This document shows, one piece after another, positions 1-8,798 of a stretch of 37,503 nt of DNA. How positions within the stretch are numbered: position 1 is the stretch's first letter; every line of letters starts with the position of its first letter. This stretch comes from a bacterium UBP3_UBA3054. Lineage in GTDB: Bacteria > Auribacterota > UBA3054. The notes beneath the pieces are model-generated. The model searched no databases, was not told the origin of the DNA, and worked only from the letters and a program-made list of their open reading frames with translations. Location of the stretch: contig DFCM01000026.1 of NCBI GenBank assembly GCA_002366995.1, forward strand, positions 1 through 37,503. The letters run 5' to 3'. Both the position numbers and the translations under genes were made by a program.

Positions 1-46
1 AGGCCGGACTAGACGATGGAGACAAAATTTTATGTTAGGAAAAAAG

Positions 47-120
47 TGAGCCGTGCGGGACTCGAACCTGCGACCCTCTAATTAAAAGTCAGATGCTCTA
101 CCAAACTGAGCTAACGGCCC
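47..120 (-). tRNA. tRNA-Lys (anticodon TTT)
   Basis: The minus strand folds as a complete tRNA. The acceptor stem GGGCCGT pairs with ACGGCTC (one G-T pair), and T8/A9 are in place. The D arm contains TAGCTCAGTTTGGTAGAGC, the anticodon loop is CTTTTAA with TTT (Lys), and the T arm contains GGTTCGAGTCC. The discriminator base is A. The next bases are CTTTTTT, so the 3' CCA is not encoded and must be added after processing; the T run may end transcription. Confidence 0.97.
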
Positions 121-135
121 GTGCTTTTTTCTTAT

Positions 136-154
136 TACCATTTTCAGAATGGTA
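136..154 (-). other. Hairpin in tRNA-Lys leader
   Basis: TACCATT and AATGGTA form a perfect 7-bp stem around a 5-nt loop. It lies between the predicted transcription start and the tRNA, practically at the 5' end of the transcript. No T run follows it on the minus strand, so it is not a typical terminator. It may be a processing or stability element; the role is unknown. Confidence 0.45.
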
Positions 155-160
155 GAGTAG

Positions 161-189
161 ATTATATTAAAAGGGCTTCTGTAAGTCAA
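161..189 (-). promoter_or_regulatory. Sigma70-type promoter of tRNA-Lys
   Basis: On the minus strand TTGACT (184-189) is followed by exactly 17 nt and then TATAAT (161-166). The predicted start is near 154, about 34 nt before the tRNA 5' end. The -35 box begins just past the stop codon of the glycosyltransferase gene, so the tRNA need not depend on read-through from that operon. Confidence 0.85.
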
Positions 190-192
190 GGC

Positions 193-1233
193 TCATTTGG
201 CCCTGGGGTCCTTCAAATTGCGCAGGATAGACTCCATCCAGGGCGTCTTAAGGATCATGAGTCTGGTGAGCTCGTCAACGCTTACGGCGCAATTAGCCTG
301 TATCTCTTTGCGCTGGGCATCTAGCCTATCCTTGGCCCTGAAGGCGTCTCTGCGGCCCTGCCAGATGGGTTTAAGGCGGCCCCTAAAGGTCCACAGCAGG
401 TCGGATAGGAAGGCGTAGAGGAAGATGCCTACGCCGTAGCGCCAAAGCAGCGGAGCGGGAAAGTCTTTCCAGACTACCCAGAGACTGTTGCGCTTGGCCC
501 AGTAGAGGGCGCGGTCAGAGTATTTCGTCGTGGAGAATCCGACGCGGTGCCAGACCGCCGCTTTGTGGGCGAAACGGCAGCCCCAGCCTCTCAGCCTTAA
601 GCGGAAGGCCAGGTCGACGTCCTCGTTGTAGGCGAAGAAATCGGGGTCGAAGAGGCCGGTCTCCTTAAGGGCCTCGACGCGGTAGAGGGCCGCGCCGGCG
701 CAGGCGCCGAAGACGCCGGTGTCGTCGGTGTAGGTGTCCCTCGGTTTTCCGTAGCCGCGTTTGCCGGCCACGCCGTGCTTGAAGAACATGTCGCCCGCGG
801 AGTCGATGACTGTGGGTTCGTGTTCGCCGTCCCAGCAAAGAAGCTGCGAGGCGACGGAGCCGATTTTGGGATCGCTTTCCGCCGTTGATACCAGCTCGTT
901 CAGCCATTGCTTCTCGACTTTCGTGTCGTTGTTCAGAAGGACGACGTATTTGAGTTCGGGATAGGCTTTGAAGAGCAGTTCGATGGCTTCGTTGTTGCCG
1001 CGGGCGAAACCGTAGTTTTCCTTGAAGTCGTATAAGAGAACGTCCGGGTAATCAGATTTGATGATCTCGATAGAAGCGTCTGTGGAAGCGTTGTCGGCGA
1101 CGACCGTGAGGAAGTTATCGTAGCTCTGATTTTTCAGGGCGTCGAGGCAGTCTTTGATAAGCTTTTCGCCCTGCCAGTTCAGGACCAGCACGGCGGTTTC
1201 GACTTTTATATGTTCGCTGCGGACGTCAAGCAT
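193..1233 (-). CDS. Family 2 glycosyltransferase (rhamnosyltransferase-like)
   Basis: This 346-residue protein has a GT-A fold of family 2. The nucleotide-sugar region starts near residue 13 (AVLVLNW), with ADNASTD at 46-52, the metal-binding NND at 101-103 and the NEDVD motif at 203-207 that usually carries the catalytic base. The C-terminal part (about 255-285) is aromatic and hydrophobic and probably contacts the membrane. Such enzymes transfer a sugar to O-antigen, capsule or other surface glycans; donor and acceptor cannot be read here. It is the last protein gene of the minus-strand run and its start overlaps the end of ispD by 8 nt, which suggests translational coupling. No clear ribosome binding site precedes the ATG. 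The family is certain; the rhamnosyl assignment is only by resemblance to WbbL-like proteins. Confidence 0.88.
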   Translation of the reverse strand: MLDVRSEHIKVETAVLVLNWQGEKLIKDCLDALKNQSYDNFLTVVADNASTDASIEIIKSDYPDVLLYDFKENYGFARGNNEAIELLFKAYPELKYVVLLNNDTKVEKQWLNELVSTAESDPKIGSVASQLLCWDGEHEPTVIDSAGDMFFKHGVAGKRGYGKPRDTYTDDTGVFGACAGAALYRVEALKETGLFDPDFFAYNEDVDLAFRLRLRGWGCRFAHKAAVWHRVGFSTTKYSDRALYWAKRNSLWVVWKDFPAPLLWRYGVGIFLYAFLSDLLWTFRGRLKPIWQGRRDAFRAKDRLDAQRKEIQANCAVSVDELTRLMILKTPWMESILRNLKDPRAK

Positions 1234-1903
1234 TTTTCGAAAGTTGGTAGGCGGCGAAGTCCCAGTCTTTTTTTGTGGTCAGTTTGAAATTCTCTTCCGA
1301 GTCGCGGCAGAGCCTGACGGGAAAGGCGGCCTTTTCAAGGATCATCGCCTCGTCGGTAAGCGTTTCCCAATCGGTGGTGGAACTGAGTTTGGCGTAGGCT
1401 TCCCTTAAGGTCTTCAATTGGAAAGTCTGGGGCGTGGAAGCGAAGTAGAGCTTTTCCCTCGGGATGGTTTTGGCGATCGATCCGTCTGGATCAGCTTCCT
1501 TCACGGTCGAAGCGCAGGGGACAGCCGCAATGGCGGCGCCCGTTTTTTTCGCTTCCTCGATGGTTTCTAAGATAATGTCCGGCTTTACGAAAGGACGGTC
1601 GCAGTCGTGGATGACGACGATGGCGTTCTCACAGTCTTTCAATGTTTCGACGGCGTTAAAGACGGATCTGGCGCGGCAGCTTCCGCCGGAGATCACTTCG
1701 GCCCGGTCTTTCAAAAGGCTTTTGAATTCATTTTCCCTGCCGGGCGTTACCGGAATGATCGTCTTTTCTATGGGAAGGCCCTGAAAGGCTTCCAGAGTCC
1801 TTGCCAAAACGCTTTTGCCGCAAAGGGGAGTCGTGAGCTTGTCGAAGCCCATGCGGGAGGCTGTTCCTGCGGAGGGGATGATGGCGATTACGGGAAGATC
1901 CAT
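1226..1903 (-). CDS. ispD: 2-C-methyl-D-erythritol 4-phosphate cytidylyltransferase
   Basis: The cytosolic IspD enzyme of the MEP isoprenoid pathway joins CTP and methylerythritol phosphate to give CDP-ME. At 225 residues it is of normal length. The CTP-binding glycine-rich loop SAGTASRMG lies at 11-19 with a Lys at 22. GGSCRARSV (73-81) matches the family GGxxRxxSV motif, HDCDRP (99-104) replaces the usual HDAARP, and STPQTF (156-161) matches the QTPQxF motif. Its ATG overlaps the stop codon of the upstream ATP-cone gene (TAATG), so the two are translationally coupled. No IspF is fused or adjacent. Confidence 0.93.
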   Translation of the reverse strand: MDLPVIAIIPSAGTASRMGFDKLTTPLCGKSVLARTLEAFQGLPIEKTIIPVTPGRENEFKSLLKDRAEVISGGSCRARSVFNAVETLKDCENAIVVIHDCDRPFVKPDIILETIEEAKKTGAAIAAVPCASTVKEADPDGSIAKTIPREKLYFASTPQTFQLKTLREAYAKLSSTTDWETLTDEAMILEKAAFPVRLCRDSEENFKLTTKKDWDFAAYQLSKNA

Positions 1904-3726
1904 TAGAAAAGGGAAGTTTGTCCGCGGTTCTCTATGAAGCGCTCGTCTTCTGAGGCCGCGTCTTTTTCGCCTTTGATCATGAGGCCGAAATTATAGTCGA
2001 AAAGGTTCGTTAGGAGCTGCTGGTCGGGGACGGATATGGGAAGGAATCCGCTGTCGCAGCCGGCGTTCACGGTCTTGAGCCAGTTCTGTATTTCCTCCGG
2101 GCTGTCGCCGGGATTCGTCTCGAGGAGAGCGTAGGGCGGGATGTTGTGGCGAAGCGCCTCAGCGTCCGGATCGTGGAAGGGCAGGAAGCCGAAGATCTCG
2201 GGGAAGAGGCGTTCGTCCAGAACGGAGAAGCGTTTGCCGAAATCTCTTCCGTAGCCCGTGACGAGCTGGATGTCGAAATAATAGGCGCCGGCCAGCCTGT
2301 GGAGGATCTCCCTTGAGGCGCTGAGGATCGTGGAGGCGATCCGGAAGCTTTCCTCGCTTTTGTCCTGGCCGCAGAAAGCGGAGATCGCTTCCCTTAAGCC
2401 TATGAGCTCGCAGCCCGGGATGTCGGACATTCTCAACTGCCCGTTGGCCTGGGCGTAGAGGCGGTATTGACGGCAGGCGTGCACGGCCGCCTCAAGGGAA
2501 GGCTGGAGATCAAGCAGGAGCTGCTCGATGTTCGCTTCCTTGTTCTTGTAGACGATCCTGGGAAGGTTGACAGCGATGAGCTGCGAAATGGGCGTCAGGT
2601 CGTTTTTCACCCAGAGGATGTTGTGGCCGAGTTTGGCCAGTTCTACCATGATGCCGGCGGCCTTTTCCTTTTCCTCGATCTCGCCTTCGAACTGGAAGAT
2701 CAGATCTTCTTTGGGTTCCAGGGATCTTATCAGGTTGGCGGCGGTCTCCGCTTCGGAAACGGGGAAGCTGAAGTAGAAGGTTCCTTTGAAAGCGGAGGCG
2801 GTCTCCAGCGTTTCAATGACGCGCTCCCTCGGGCAGTTTTTCAAAAATTCCGAATCGAAGACGAGCGTCAGGTTGTTGCAGAGATAATCCTCGAGCTTTT
2901 TGAATTCGCTTATGAGCTCCCTGCGGCTAGTTTCCGCTTTGACTTCGAAACGCTCTATGTGGCGGGAGTAGGGATGCCTTAAGCCGCCGATGTCAATGAG
3001 GCCCTGGCGGTGCGCCATGGCGACGTCTTCGGAATAGATGTGCGAAAGCGAGTAGGGGAGCGAGATCCTGCTGCCGAGTTTGCTGTTGAGAGTCTCGGGC
3101 TCGGAGAGGCGCTTCTGAAGCTCGTCGTAGGGGATCGTGACGGAGGAGCGCTGGCGGAGGGAATTGGCGTAGCCTCTGGACAAAAGCTCGGAATCGACCA
3201 GGGCCCTGATCAGCGTCGTGGTGACTATCGAGAGTCCGGAAGAAAGCACGCGCTTTTCGACTTCCTGGGCGATAGCTTCCGCGGCGGAATGCTTGACGTG
3301 CGCTTCCTGCTCCAGGGCTCTTACGATGAAGGCGCGGTTCCAGGGGCGGGAGTTCTGCTCGCTGCCGGTCATGACGGAGACCGTGCTGTCGGCGTCCAGA
3401 AGCGAGATCTGCTGGGGTTTTATGACCGTGGTCTTGGAGCGCTGCTCGTCCCTGGCGACCCTGTAGTCGAGGTAGATGGCGCTGGCCCTGGCGCTGTAAC
3501 CCTTTTCCAGCGCTCTCGCGACCGTGACGGCCACGTCGCTGGTCTGGGGAGGCTGCTGGGGGAAAGCCTTGCCCAAGTGCATGGCGATGGCGTAGGCCGC
3601 GTCTTCGGCATAGGCCGCGTCGGGATCGTCGGCGGCTATAAGCGCCGCCTGGATGCTGCGTTTCAGCTTGCCGATGTCAAAGCTGACAAGGCGTCCGTCG
3701 CGTTTTCTGACATGGGTCGGGAGCAT
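1903..3726 (-). CDS. ATP-cone protein resembling class III ribonucleotide reductase, without glycyl radical site
   Basis: This 607-residue protein starts with a clear ATP-cone (about residues 1-95; VRKRDGRLVSFD at the start), the dNTP/ATP-sensing module of ribonucleotide reductases and NrdR. The region around 130-205 looks like a second helical cone-like segment. A stretch near 235-255 (MAHRQGLIDIGGL) resembles the NrdD motif HxxGxIHIHDLD, but with most of its histidines lost. The C-terminus ends in ENRGQTSLF: there is no RVxGY-type glycyl radical motif and no CxxC zinc pair, and only six Cys are scattered through the protein. It therefore cannot be a standard NrdD. It lies 3 nt downstream of nrdR and overlaps ispD. 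I infer a nucleotide-binding regulatory paralogue; the function is unknown. Confidence 0.7.
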   Translation of the reverse strand: MLPTHVRKRDGRLVSFDIGKLKRSIQAALIAADDPDAAYAEDAAYAIAMHLGKAFPQQPPQTSDVAVTVARALEKGYSARASAIYLDYRVARDEQRSKTTVIKPQQISLLDADSTVSVMTGSEQNSRPWNRAFIVRALEQEAHVKHSAAEAIAQEVEKRVLSSGLSIVTTTLIRALVDSELLSRGYANSLRQRSSVTIPYDELQKRLSEPETLNSKLGSRISLPYSLSHIYSEDVAMAHRQGLIDIGGLRHPYSRHIERFEVKAETSRRELISEFKKLEDYLCNNLTLVFDSEFLKNCPRERVIETLETASAFKGTFYFSFPVSEAETAANLIRSLEPKEDLIFQFEGEIEEKEKAAGIMVELAKLGHNILWVKNDLTPISQLIAVNLPRIVYKNKEANIEQLLLDLQPSLEAAVHACRQYRLYAQANGQLRMSDIPGCELIGLREAISAFCGQDKSEESFRIASTILSASREILHRLAGAYYFDIQLVTGYGRDFGKRFSVLDERLFPEIFGFLPFHDPDAEALRHNIPPYALLETNPGDSPEEIQNWLKTVNAGCDSGFLPISVPDQQLLTNLFDYNFGLMIKGEKDAASEDERFIENRGQTSLF

Positions 3727-3729
3727 CGC

Positions 3730-4182
<453 letters not shown>

Positions 4183-4212
4183 AATACAAGATTTGGTAGG
4201 TTTATCTTAATG

Positions 4213-4221
4213 ATTATAGCA
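4213..4221 (-). promoter_or_regulatory. Extended -10 promoter of nrdR unit
   Basis: The minus strand reads GATTTGCTATAAT: TGC at 4219-4221 followed by a perfect TATAAT at 4213-4218. It lies just past the stop codon of the HAD gene, about 31 nt before the nrdR ATG. There is no good -35 box. The same TGC-TAWAAT form recurs at other promoters in the window. Confidence 0.7.
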
Positions 4222-4225
4222 AATC

Positions 4226-5068
4226 TCAAAGGGCTTTGCTTTGATGGAGCTTGGCTATGTCTCCCAATTCCTCTTCTTTCTTGATGCTGACGATGAGCTT
4301 TTTGACGATGCTGGCCAGTTCCTGGTCGAAGCGGTAGTCGGCTCTCGTGATGTAGTTGACACGGTCGTGGCGGATGAGGTCGCAGACCTGGGAGTCGTCG
4401 TCGCCCTGGTAGACGCCGATCGAGTGGCCGCCGTTCAGCTTCACAAGCTTCATGCAGGGGACGTCGGTCAAGCCGTCGCCGATGTAGATCATGTTGCGGT
4501 ACGGGATGCGGCGTTCGGTCTGCGGCGTGAAGGAATTCAGGGCTTTGGCTTCCGTAATGTCCCTGATGCCCTTGTTGATCCTGAAGATGAACTGCGTTTT
4601 GGAGGTGTAGTTCAGGGCGAGCCCCGGCCAGATGGGCACGCCGTTCTCGTCGTAGAGGAACTCGCTGGCGTAGATGCCGGAGAATTCGTCCGCGAGACCG
4701 GTGCCGAGGATGATCTGCGTAAGGCCGGAGGAGACGATGTAGTGCTCAATTCTTACGCCTTCGGTCTCGCCGAACTCCCTGATCTTGGAGAACCACTCGG
4801 GAATGCCGGGCAGAAGCTCTACGGTCTTGCCCTGCTCCCTCAGGACGTTTTTGGTAAGCAGCACTTTGCCCCTGGCCATCTTAGTCATCATGTACATGTA
4901 GGCGAGGATGGGATCCATCTGGTTCTTGGAGGCGAAATCGTTCACTTCCTTCCAGAAGGTGACGGAGTCCATTCCCAAGCTGGGAATGAAGGCGTACTCC
5001 TGCATGTCTTTTGTGCAAAGAGTCTTGTCAAAATCGTATATCAGGGCAACGATCGGTCTTTCGCTCAT
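4226..5068 (-). CDS. HAD-superfamily phosphatase
   Basis: This is a haloacid dehalogenase-like hydrolase of 280 residues. Motif I is YDFDKTLC with the nucleophile Asp12 and Asp14, motif II is VSSG, and motif III/IV is GDGLTDVPC, with the acidic pair that holds Mg2+. The cap is inserted between motifs I and II, as in phosphoserine-phosphatase-like members. The substrate is unknown. I chose the ATG at 5068 rather than an upstream in-frame ATG at 5080: it gives a 4-nt ATGA overlap with the stop of the CBS-domain gene and has GGGAG in front of it. It is the last gene before the nrdR promoter. Confidence 0.88.
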   Translation of the reverse strand: MSERPIVALIYDFDKTLCTKDMQEYAFIPSLGMDSVTFWKEVNDFASKNQMDPILAYMYMMTKMARGKVLLTKNVLREQGKTVELLPGIPEWFSKIREFGETEGVRIEHYIVSSGLTQIILGTGLADEFSGIYASEFLYDENGVPIWPGLALNYTSKTQFIFRINKGIRDITEAKALNSFTPQTERRIPYRNMIYIGDGLTDVPCMKLVKLNGGHSIGVYQGDDDSQVCDLIRHDRVNYITRADYRFDQELASIVKKLIVSIKKEEELGDIAKLHQSKAL

Positions 5069-6465
5069 GCTTTCTCCCAAAGTTTCAGCTGGAGCTTTTC
5101 AATGCGGTTGCTTGTGATCTTCAGGATCTTGAGCGAGCCGCCTTTTATTTTTATCTCTTCGCCTTCCACGGGCAGGTGCCCCAGCTTGTAGAGGGCGTAT
5201 CCGCCGATGGAGTCGAAGCTCTCGTCATCCGGCAGGTCAAGGTCGAGCATGTCGTTGAGGTCGTCCACAAGGACGGTGCCGGACATTTCGTAAGTAGTGT
5301 CGTCGACTTTGACTATTTCGGGAGCTTCGGCGTTGATGTCTTCCTCGGGCATTTCGCCGACGATCTCGCTGATGATGTCGTTGGCGGTGACGATGCCGGC
5401 CATGCCGCCGTATTCGTCCACTACGATGGCGATCTGAGTGTTGGTCTTGCGCATCTCGATCAGAAGCTCGGCCACGCGCTTGGTCTCCGGGATGAAGTAA
5501 GGCTTCCTGATGACGGAGGAGAGGCTCGGCATATCCGCTTCCTCGCTCCATTTGTCCATGACGTCCCTGACGTGCAGGATGCCTTTGATGTTGTCTATCG
5601 TTCCGGAATAAACGGGAATGCGCATGTGACCGTCCTTGATCGCGACCTTGACGGCGTCCCTTAGGGAGACGGACTCGTCGATGGCGGAGACCACCGGGCG
5701 GGGAGTCATTACTTCCCTCGCTATCGTGTCGCCGAAAGCGAAGACGGACTGGAGCATCTCGTGCTCGTTCTCGTCGATCTTCTTTTCCTTCTCGTCTTTC
5801 AGAAGCTCCTCGACTTCGCTGGCGGTGGACAAGACTTCATCCTGGCTGATGTCGTAGCCCGCGCCTTTTATGACTTTCCTGGTCAGGAAGAGGCAGAAGC
5901 TGTTGACGGGGCGCATGACGTTCGAGATGAATTTCAGGAAGGCGAAGTGCTTTACGGGAAGTTCCTTCTTCATATGCACGCCCACGAACCACGGTACTAA
6001 GCAGGCGAAGACAAGGACGAAGGAGAGGAGAAACAGGGTCATTCCGAGCTCCTGCCACCAGGATCTTATGACGAAGGTGTCGAAGATCCAGTTGATGACG
6101 CTCGTCATGTAGATAAGAGCGACGGCCTGGAGGAGGTAAAGCGAGATCCTGATCTTGTCGGCGTATTTCAGCCAGGCGTTGATGAAGTCGGTGTCGACGT
6201 TTTCATCCTCTATGAGATCTTTGACCGTCAGGTGGTTGGCCGCGGTGTTGGCGGTGGTCGCGTAAACGCAGGCCACGAACATGATGACAAACATTCCGAA
6301 CAGGATGTACGCTTCCGGGGAGGTGAAGATCTCCTCAATAGGTCTTTGAGCCTCCTTAAGAGTGCGCGATATGAAGCCGAAATTGTTTGTTGACAAGGAC
6401 TCGGCGAATTTGGCGAGGCCGGCGGAACGCAGATGGTCCAGGAAGTATTGCAGGGAAGGATCCAT
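5065..6465 (-). CDS. CNNM/CorC-type membrane protein with CBS pair
   Basis: This 466-residue inner-membrane protein belongs to the hemolysin-C/CorC (CNNM) group implicated in Mg2+ and divalent cation efflux. Hydrophobic segments lie at about 52-70, 110-128, 140-165 and 180-195 in the N-terminal transporter-like domain. They are followed by an acidic linker, a CBS pair from about 255 (MTPRPVVSAID; IAIVVDEYGG) and a CorC_HlyC domain at the C-terminus (about 385-460). It overlaps ybeY (TAATG) upstream and the HAD gene (ATGA) downstream. A ybeY-corC order is common in bacteria, which supports the call. The first 50 residues are longer than usual and not membrane-like. Confidence 0.87.
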   Translation of the reverse strand: MDPSLQYFLDHLRSAGLAKFAESLSTNNFGFISRTLKEAQRPIEEIFTSPEAYILFGMFVIMFVACVYATTANTAANHLTVKDLIEDENVDTDFINAWLKYADKIRISLYLLQAVALIYMTSVINWIFDTFVIRSWWQELGMTLFLLSFVLVFACLVPWFVGVHMKKELPVKHFAFLKFISNVMRPVNSFCLFLTRKVIKGAGYDISQDEVLSTASEVEELLKDEKEKKIDENEHEMLQSVFAFGDTIAREVMTPRPVVSAIDESVSLRDAVKVAIKDGHMRIPVYSGTIDNIKGILHVRDVMDKWSEEADMPSLSSVIRKPYFIPETKRVAELLIEMRKTNTQIAIVVDEYGGMAGIVTANDIISEIVGEMPEEDINAEAPEIVKVDDTTYEMSGTVLVDDLNDMLDLDLPDDESFDSIGGYALYKLGHLPVEGEEIKIKGGSLKILKITSNRIEKLQLKLWEKA

Positions 6466-6926
6466 TATTTTGTGGTGTAGAAATTAGAATGCCAGGCGCG
6501 TACGTATTTTTCCTGCTTGGCAAACATAGATCGGCGGCTCTTGGCGTCCAGGTCGTCGTAGCCCAGACAGTGCAAGGTGCCGTGAATAGCGTAGCGGACG
6601 ATCTCCTCGGGGAAGAGAACGTCGTTTTGAAGGGCGTAAGCGAGCGCGTGGTCGACGGAGAGCACGACGTCGCCGCAGGCGGGCTCGAGAACGTTGGCCT
6701 CTTTGAGGTCTTCCGGCGGAAAGCTGATGCAGTCGGTCGGAGTGTCGATACCCATGAAATCTCTGTGATAACGCCTGATCACGGGGTCCCTGACCAGCAT
6801 GATGTTCATGCCCATCGTCCTTGGGGCCAACTCATCTTCCAGAACGTAGGAGATGATCTCCTTGATCTTGAGATCGGCGATCTTGACGAGACGCTGTTTG
6901 TTGTAAACGTTGACGAGGTATTTCAT
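6465..6926 (-). CDS. ybeY: Endoribonuclease YbeY (16S rRNA maturation)
   Basis: This 153-residue single-domain metalloenzyme acts in 16S rRNA 3' processing and ribosome quality control. The zinc motif is HGTLHCLGYDD: His115 and His119 are present, while the third ligand position (125), usually His, is Asp. The upstream strand segment DCISFP (65-70) is the family's conserved TDVLSFP motif. An Asp or related residue at the third position is, from memory, seen in other phyla such as Bacteroidota, so loss of activity should not be assumed. It overlaps the PlsY-like gene by 4 nt and the CBS-protein gene by 1 nt. Confidence 0.92.
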   Translation of the reverse strand: MKYLVNVYNKQRLVKIADLKIKEIISYVLEDELAPRTMGMNIMLVRDPVIRRYHRDFMGIDTPTDCISFPPEDLKEANVLEPACGDVVLSVDHALAYALQNDVLFPEEIVRYAIHGTLHCLGYDDLDAKSRRSMFAKQEKYVRAWHSNFYTTK

Positions 6927-7462
6927 GAGCGTTCGAGGAAAAAGCGCGTGTGGGTGAAGACGATAAGCGCGGCGAGTATTATGGCCGTCCCAAGATAGAT
7001 CCTATCAAGCGGGTACTGCCAGTAGACGAAAAAGGGGAGAGTAAGGGCCCCAGCGATGGAAGCGTACTTCATCCTGCGGACTATTAGCAGAGTAAGCGCG
7101 ATGACCGCGAAAGAGAGCAGGGCTGCGTTCGGAGTGAGGATAAGGAATCCGCCCATTATGAGCGCCAACCCCAGGCCTCCCCAGCCGCAGACGTAAACGG
7201 AAAAGTAATGGCCAAGGACCGCGAAGATAAGGGCGCAGGCGCCGATCTGGGCGCTGTTGCCCAAGGGATAGACAAAGCTTGGAAGCCCGAAGCGCGACAT
7301 GAGCTGCGGCAGTTTCGGCAGAAGCGCCGTGACAAGGATGCCGAGCGTAAAGTCCGCTGCTATGGAGACGAACTTCCCGTTGAGGCGGAGAACATTGAAG
7401 CGGCGGAGAAAGAAGCCCAGCGGCAGGGAACCCGCGAGATAAGCTAAAACGGCGATGAGCAT
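6923..7462 (-). CDS. PlsY-like membrane protein with degenerate acyltransferase motifs
   Basis: This 179-residue integral membrane protein has five or more hydrophobic segments. The N-terminus (YLAGSLPLGFFL, 8-19) and the segment GHYFSVYVCGWGGLG (84-98) align with PlsY, the acyl-phosphate:glycerol-3-phosphate acyltransferase. The first catalytic loop, normally SGNxGATN, is replaced by an unrelated sequence (about 22-33). The phosphate loop, normally GFKGGKG, is GWGGLG, so both Lys are lost. Family membership is likely, but standard PlsY activity is doubtful. It lies between der and ybeY, overlapping ybeY by 4 nt and starting 1 nt past the der stop codon. Confidence 0.6.
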   Translation of the reverse strand: MLIAVLAYLAGSLPLGFFLRRFNVLRLNGKFVSIAADFTLGILVTALLPKLPQLMSRFGLPSFVYPLGNSAQIGACALIFAVLGHYFSVYVCGWGGLGLALIMGGFLILTPNAALLSFAVIALTLLIVRRMKYASIAGALTLPFFVYWQYPLDRIYLGTAIILAALIVFTHTRFFLERS

Positions 7463-7463
7463 A

Positions 7464-8795
7464 TCAGTCGTGGTACTGGGATTCCCTGGCTTTCCATTCG
7501 AGCCTTATGAGAGCGCCTTCCATTTTCAGAGAAGCGCGCAGCGCCTTCACAAGGTATGTTTCATACGAGCCCATGACCAGGCTTGGGTCGTTCACGAAAA
7601 GCAGGAAAGTGGGCGGCTCTTTGTCCGTCTGGGTGGCGTAGAAGAATTTCAAGCGTTTGCCCTTCAGCGCGGCCGGGCTCTTCTTTTCCATGGCTTCCCT
7701 GATGGCGCGGTTCAGAAGGCCGGTAGAGATCTTCTTGGAGACGGAAGCGTAGAGCTTCAGCACCTCCTTCATGAGAGCGGGGATGTTTTTGTTTTCCTTG
7801 GCGGAAATGAGAATGACGGGCGCGTGGGCAAGGAAGGGGAGTTCCTGCCTGATCCAGCCGATGTAGGCTGCGCGGTCGGCTTTTCCCTGCATAAGGTCCC
7901 ACTTGTTCACGCAGATGACGCAGGGGCGGCCGGCCTCGGCCACAATGGCCGCGATCTTTTTGTCGGTGACGGAAATGCCGGCGGTCGCGTCCACGAGAAG
8001 CACGCAGACGTTGGAGCGCTTGATGGCGGCTTCGCTGCGGGAGACGGAGAAGACTTCGAGCTTGCTGTCGATGGAGCGCTTGCGCCTGATGCCGGCCGTG
8101 TCGACGAGCCTAATAGTCTTGCCTTCATAGTTTATCAGCGTGTCGACGTTGTCCCTGGTCGTGCCTGGGATGTCGCTGACTATGGAGCGTTCGAAGCCCG
8201 CAAGCGCGTTGGTAAGGGAGGATTTCCCAGCGTTCGGTTTGCCGACGAAGGCGACGGCGCAGTAGGCCTCGTCCTTGTTTTCTTTTTCCTCTTCCTCGTC
8301 CTCGAAGAGCGAGGCTTCGTGAAGAAGGCGGTCCAAGAGCTCGTCGGTCCCGATGGCGTGCATGGCGGAGATCGTCATGGTGGGGGAGAATTCGTAGGCG
8401 CAGAAGTCGGCCCAGGAATCCTTGAATTTTTCATTGTCGGCCTTGTTGACCACGAGCCAGACTGGTTTGCCGAGCGTGCGCAGTTTAGAAGCGACCACGT
8501 CGTCCATCGGAGTCCTGCCGTCCTGGGCGCTGACCAAAAAGAGAATGAGGTCCGCCTCCGCGACGGCGATGTCGGTTTGTTTCGTGATGTGCTTTTCCAG
8601 GGCGTCCGGATCGGTGACAAGTCCGCCCGTGTCGATAAGGCGGAACGATACGCCGTCGTGGGTCACAGTGGCGTAGAGTCGGTCCCGGGTAACGCCGCTC
8701 GTCTCCTCAACGATCGCGAGCCTTTTTCCGGAAAGGCGGTTGAAGAGGATGGATTTCCCGACGTTGGGGCGTCCGACGAGCGCGACTGTCAGCAT
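7464..8795 (-). CDS. der: Ribosome biogenesis GTPase Der (EngA)
   Basis: This is the double GTPase needed for 50S subunit assembly. Both G domains are visible in its 443 residues. The first has GRPNVGKS (8-15), DTGG (55-58) and NKAD (117-120). After an acidic linker (165-176) the second has GKPNAGKS (185-192), DTAG (232-235) and NKWD. A KH-like domain follows. Length and order are normal. It starts 3 nt after the gltX stop codon. Confidence 0.97.
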   Translation of the reverse strand: MLTVALVGRPNVGKSILFNRLSGKRLAIVEETSGVTRDRLYATVTHDGVSFRLIDTGGLVTDPDALEKHITKQTDIAVAEADLILFLVSAQDGRTPMDDVVASKLRTLGKPVWLVVNKADNEKFKDSWADFCAYEFSPTMTISAMHAIGTDELLDRLLHEASLFEDEEEEKENKDEAYCAVAFVGKPNAGKSSLTNALAGFERSIVSDIPGTTRDNVDTLINYEGKTIRLVDTAGIRRKRSIDSKLEVFSVSRSEAAIKRSNVCVLLVDATAGISVTDKKIAAIVAEAGRPCVICVNKWDLMQGKADRAAYIGWIRQELPFLAHAPVILISAKENKNIPALMKEVLKLYASVSKKISTGLLNRAIREAMEKKSPAALKGKRLKFFYATQTDKEPPTFLLFVNDPSLVMGSYETYLVKALRASLKMEGALIRLEWKARESQYHD

Positions 8796-8798
8796 AGA

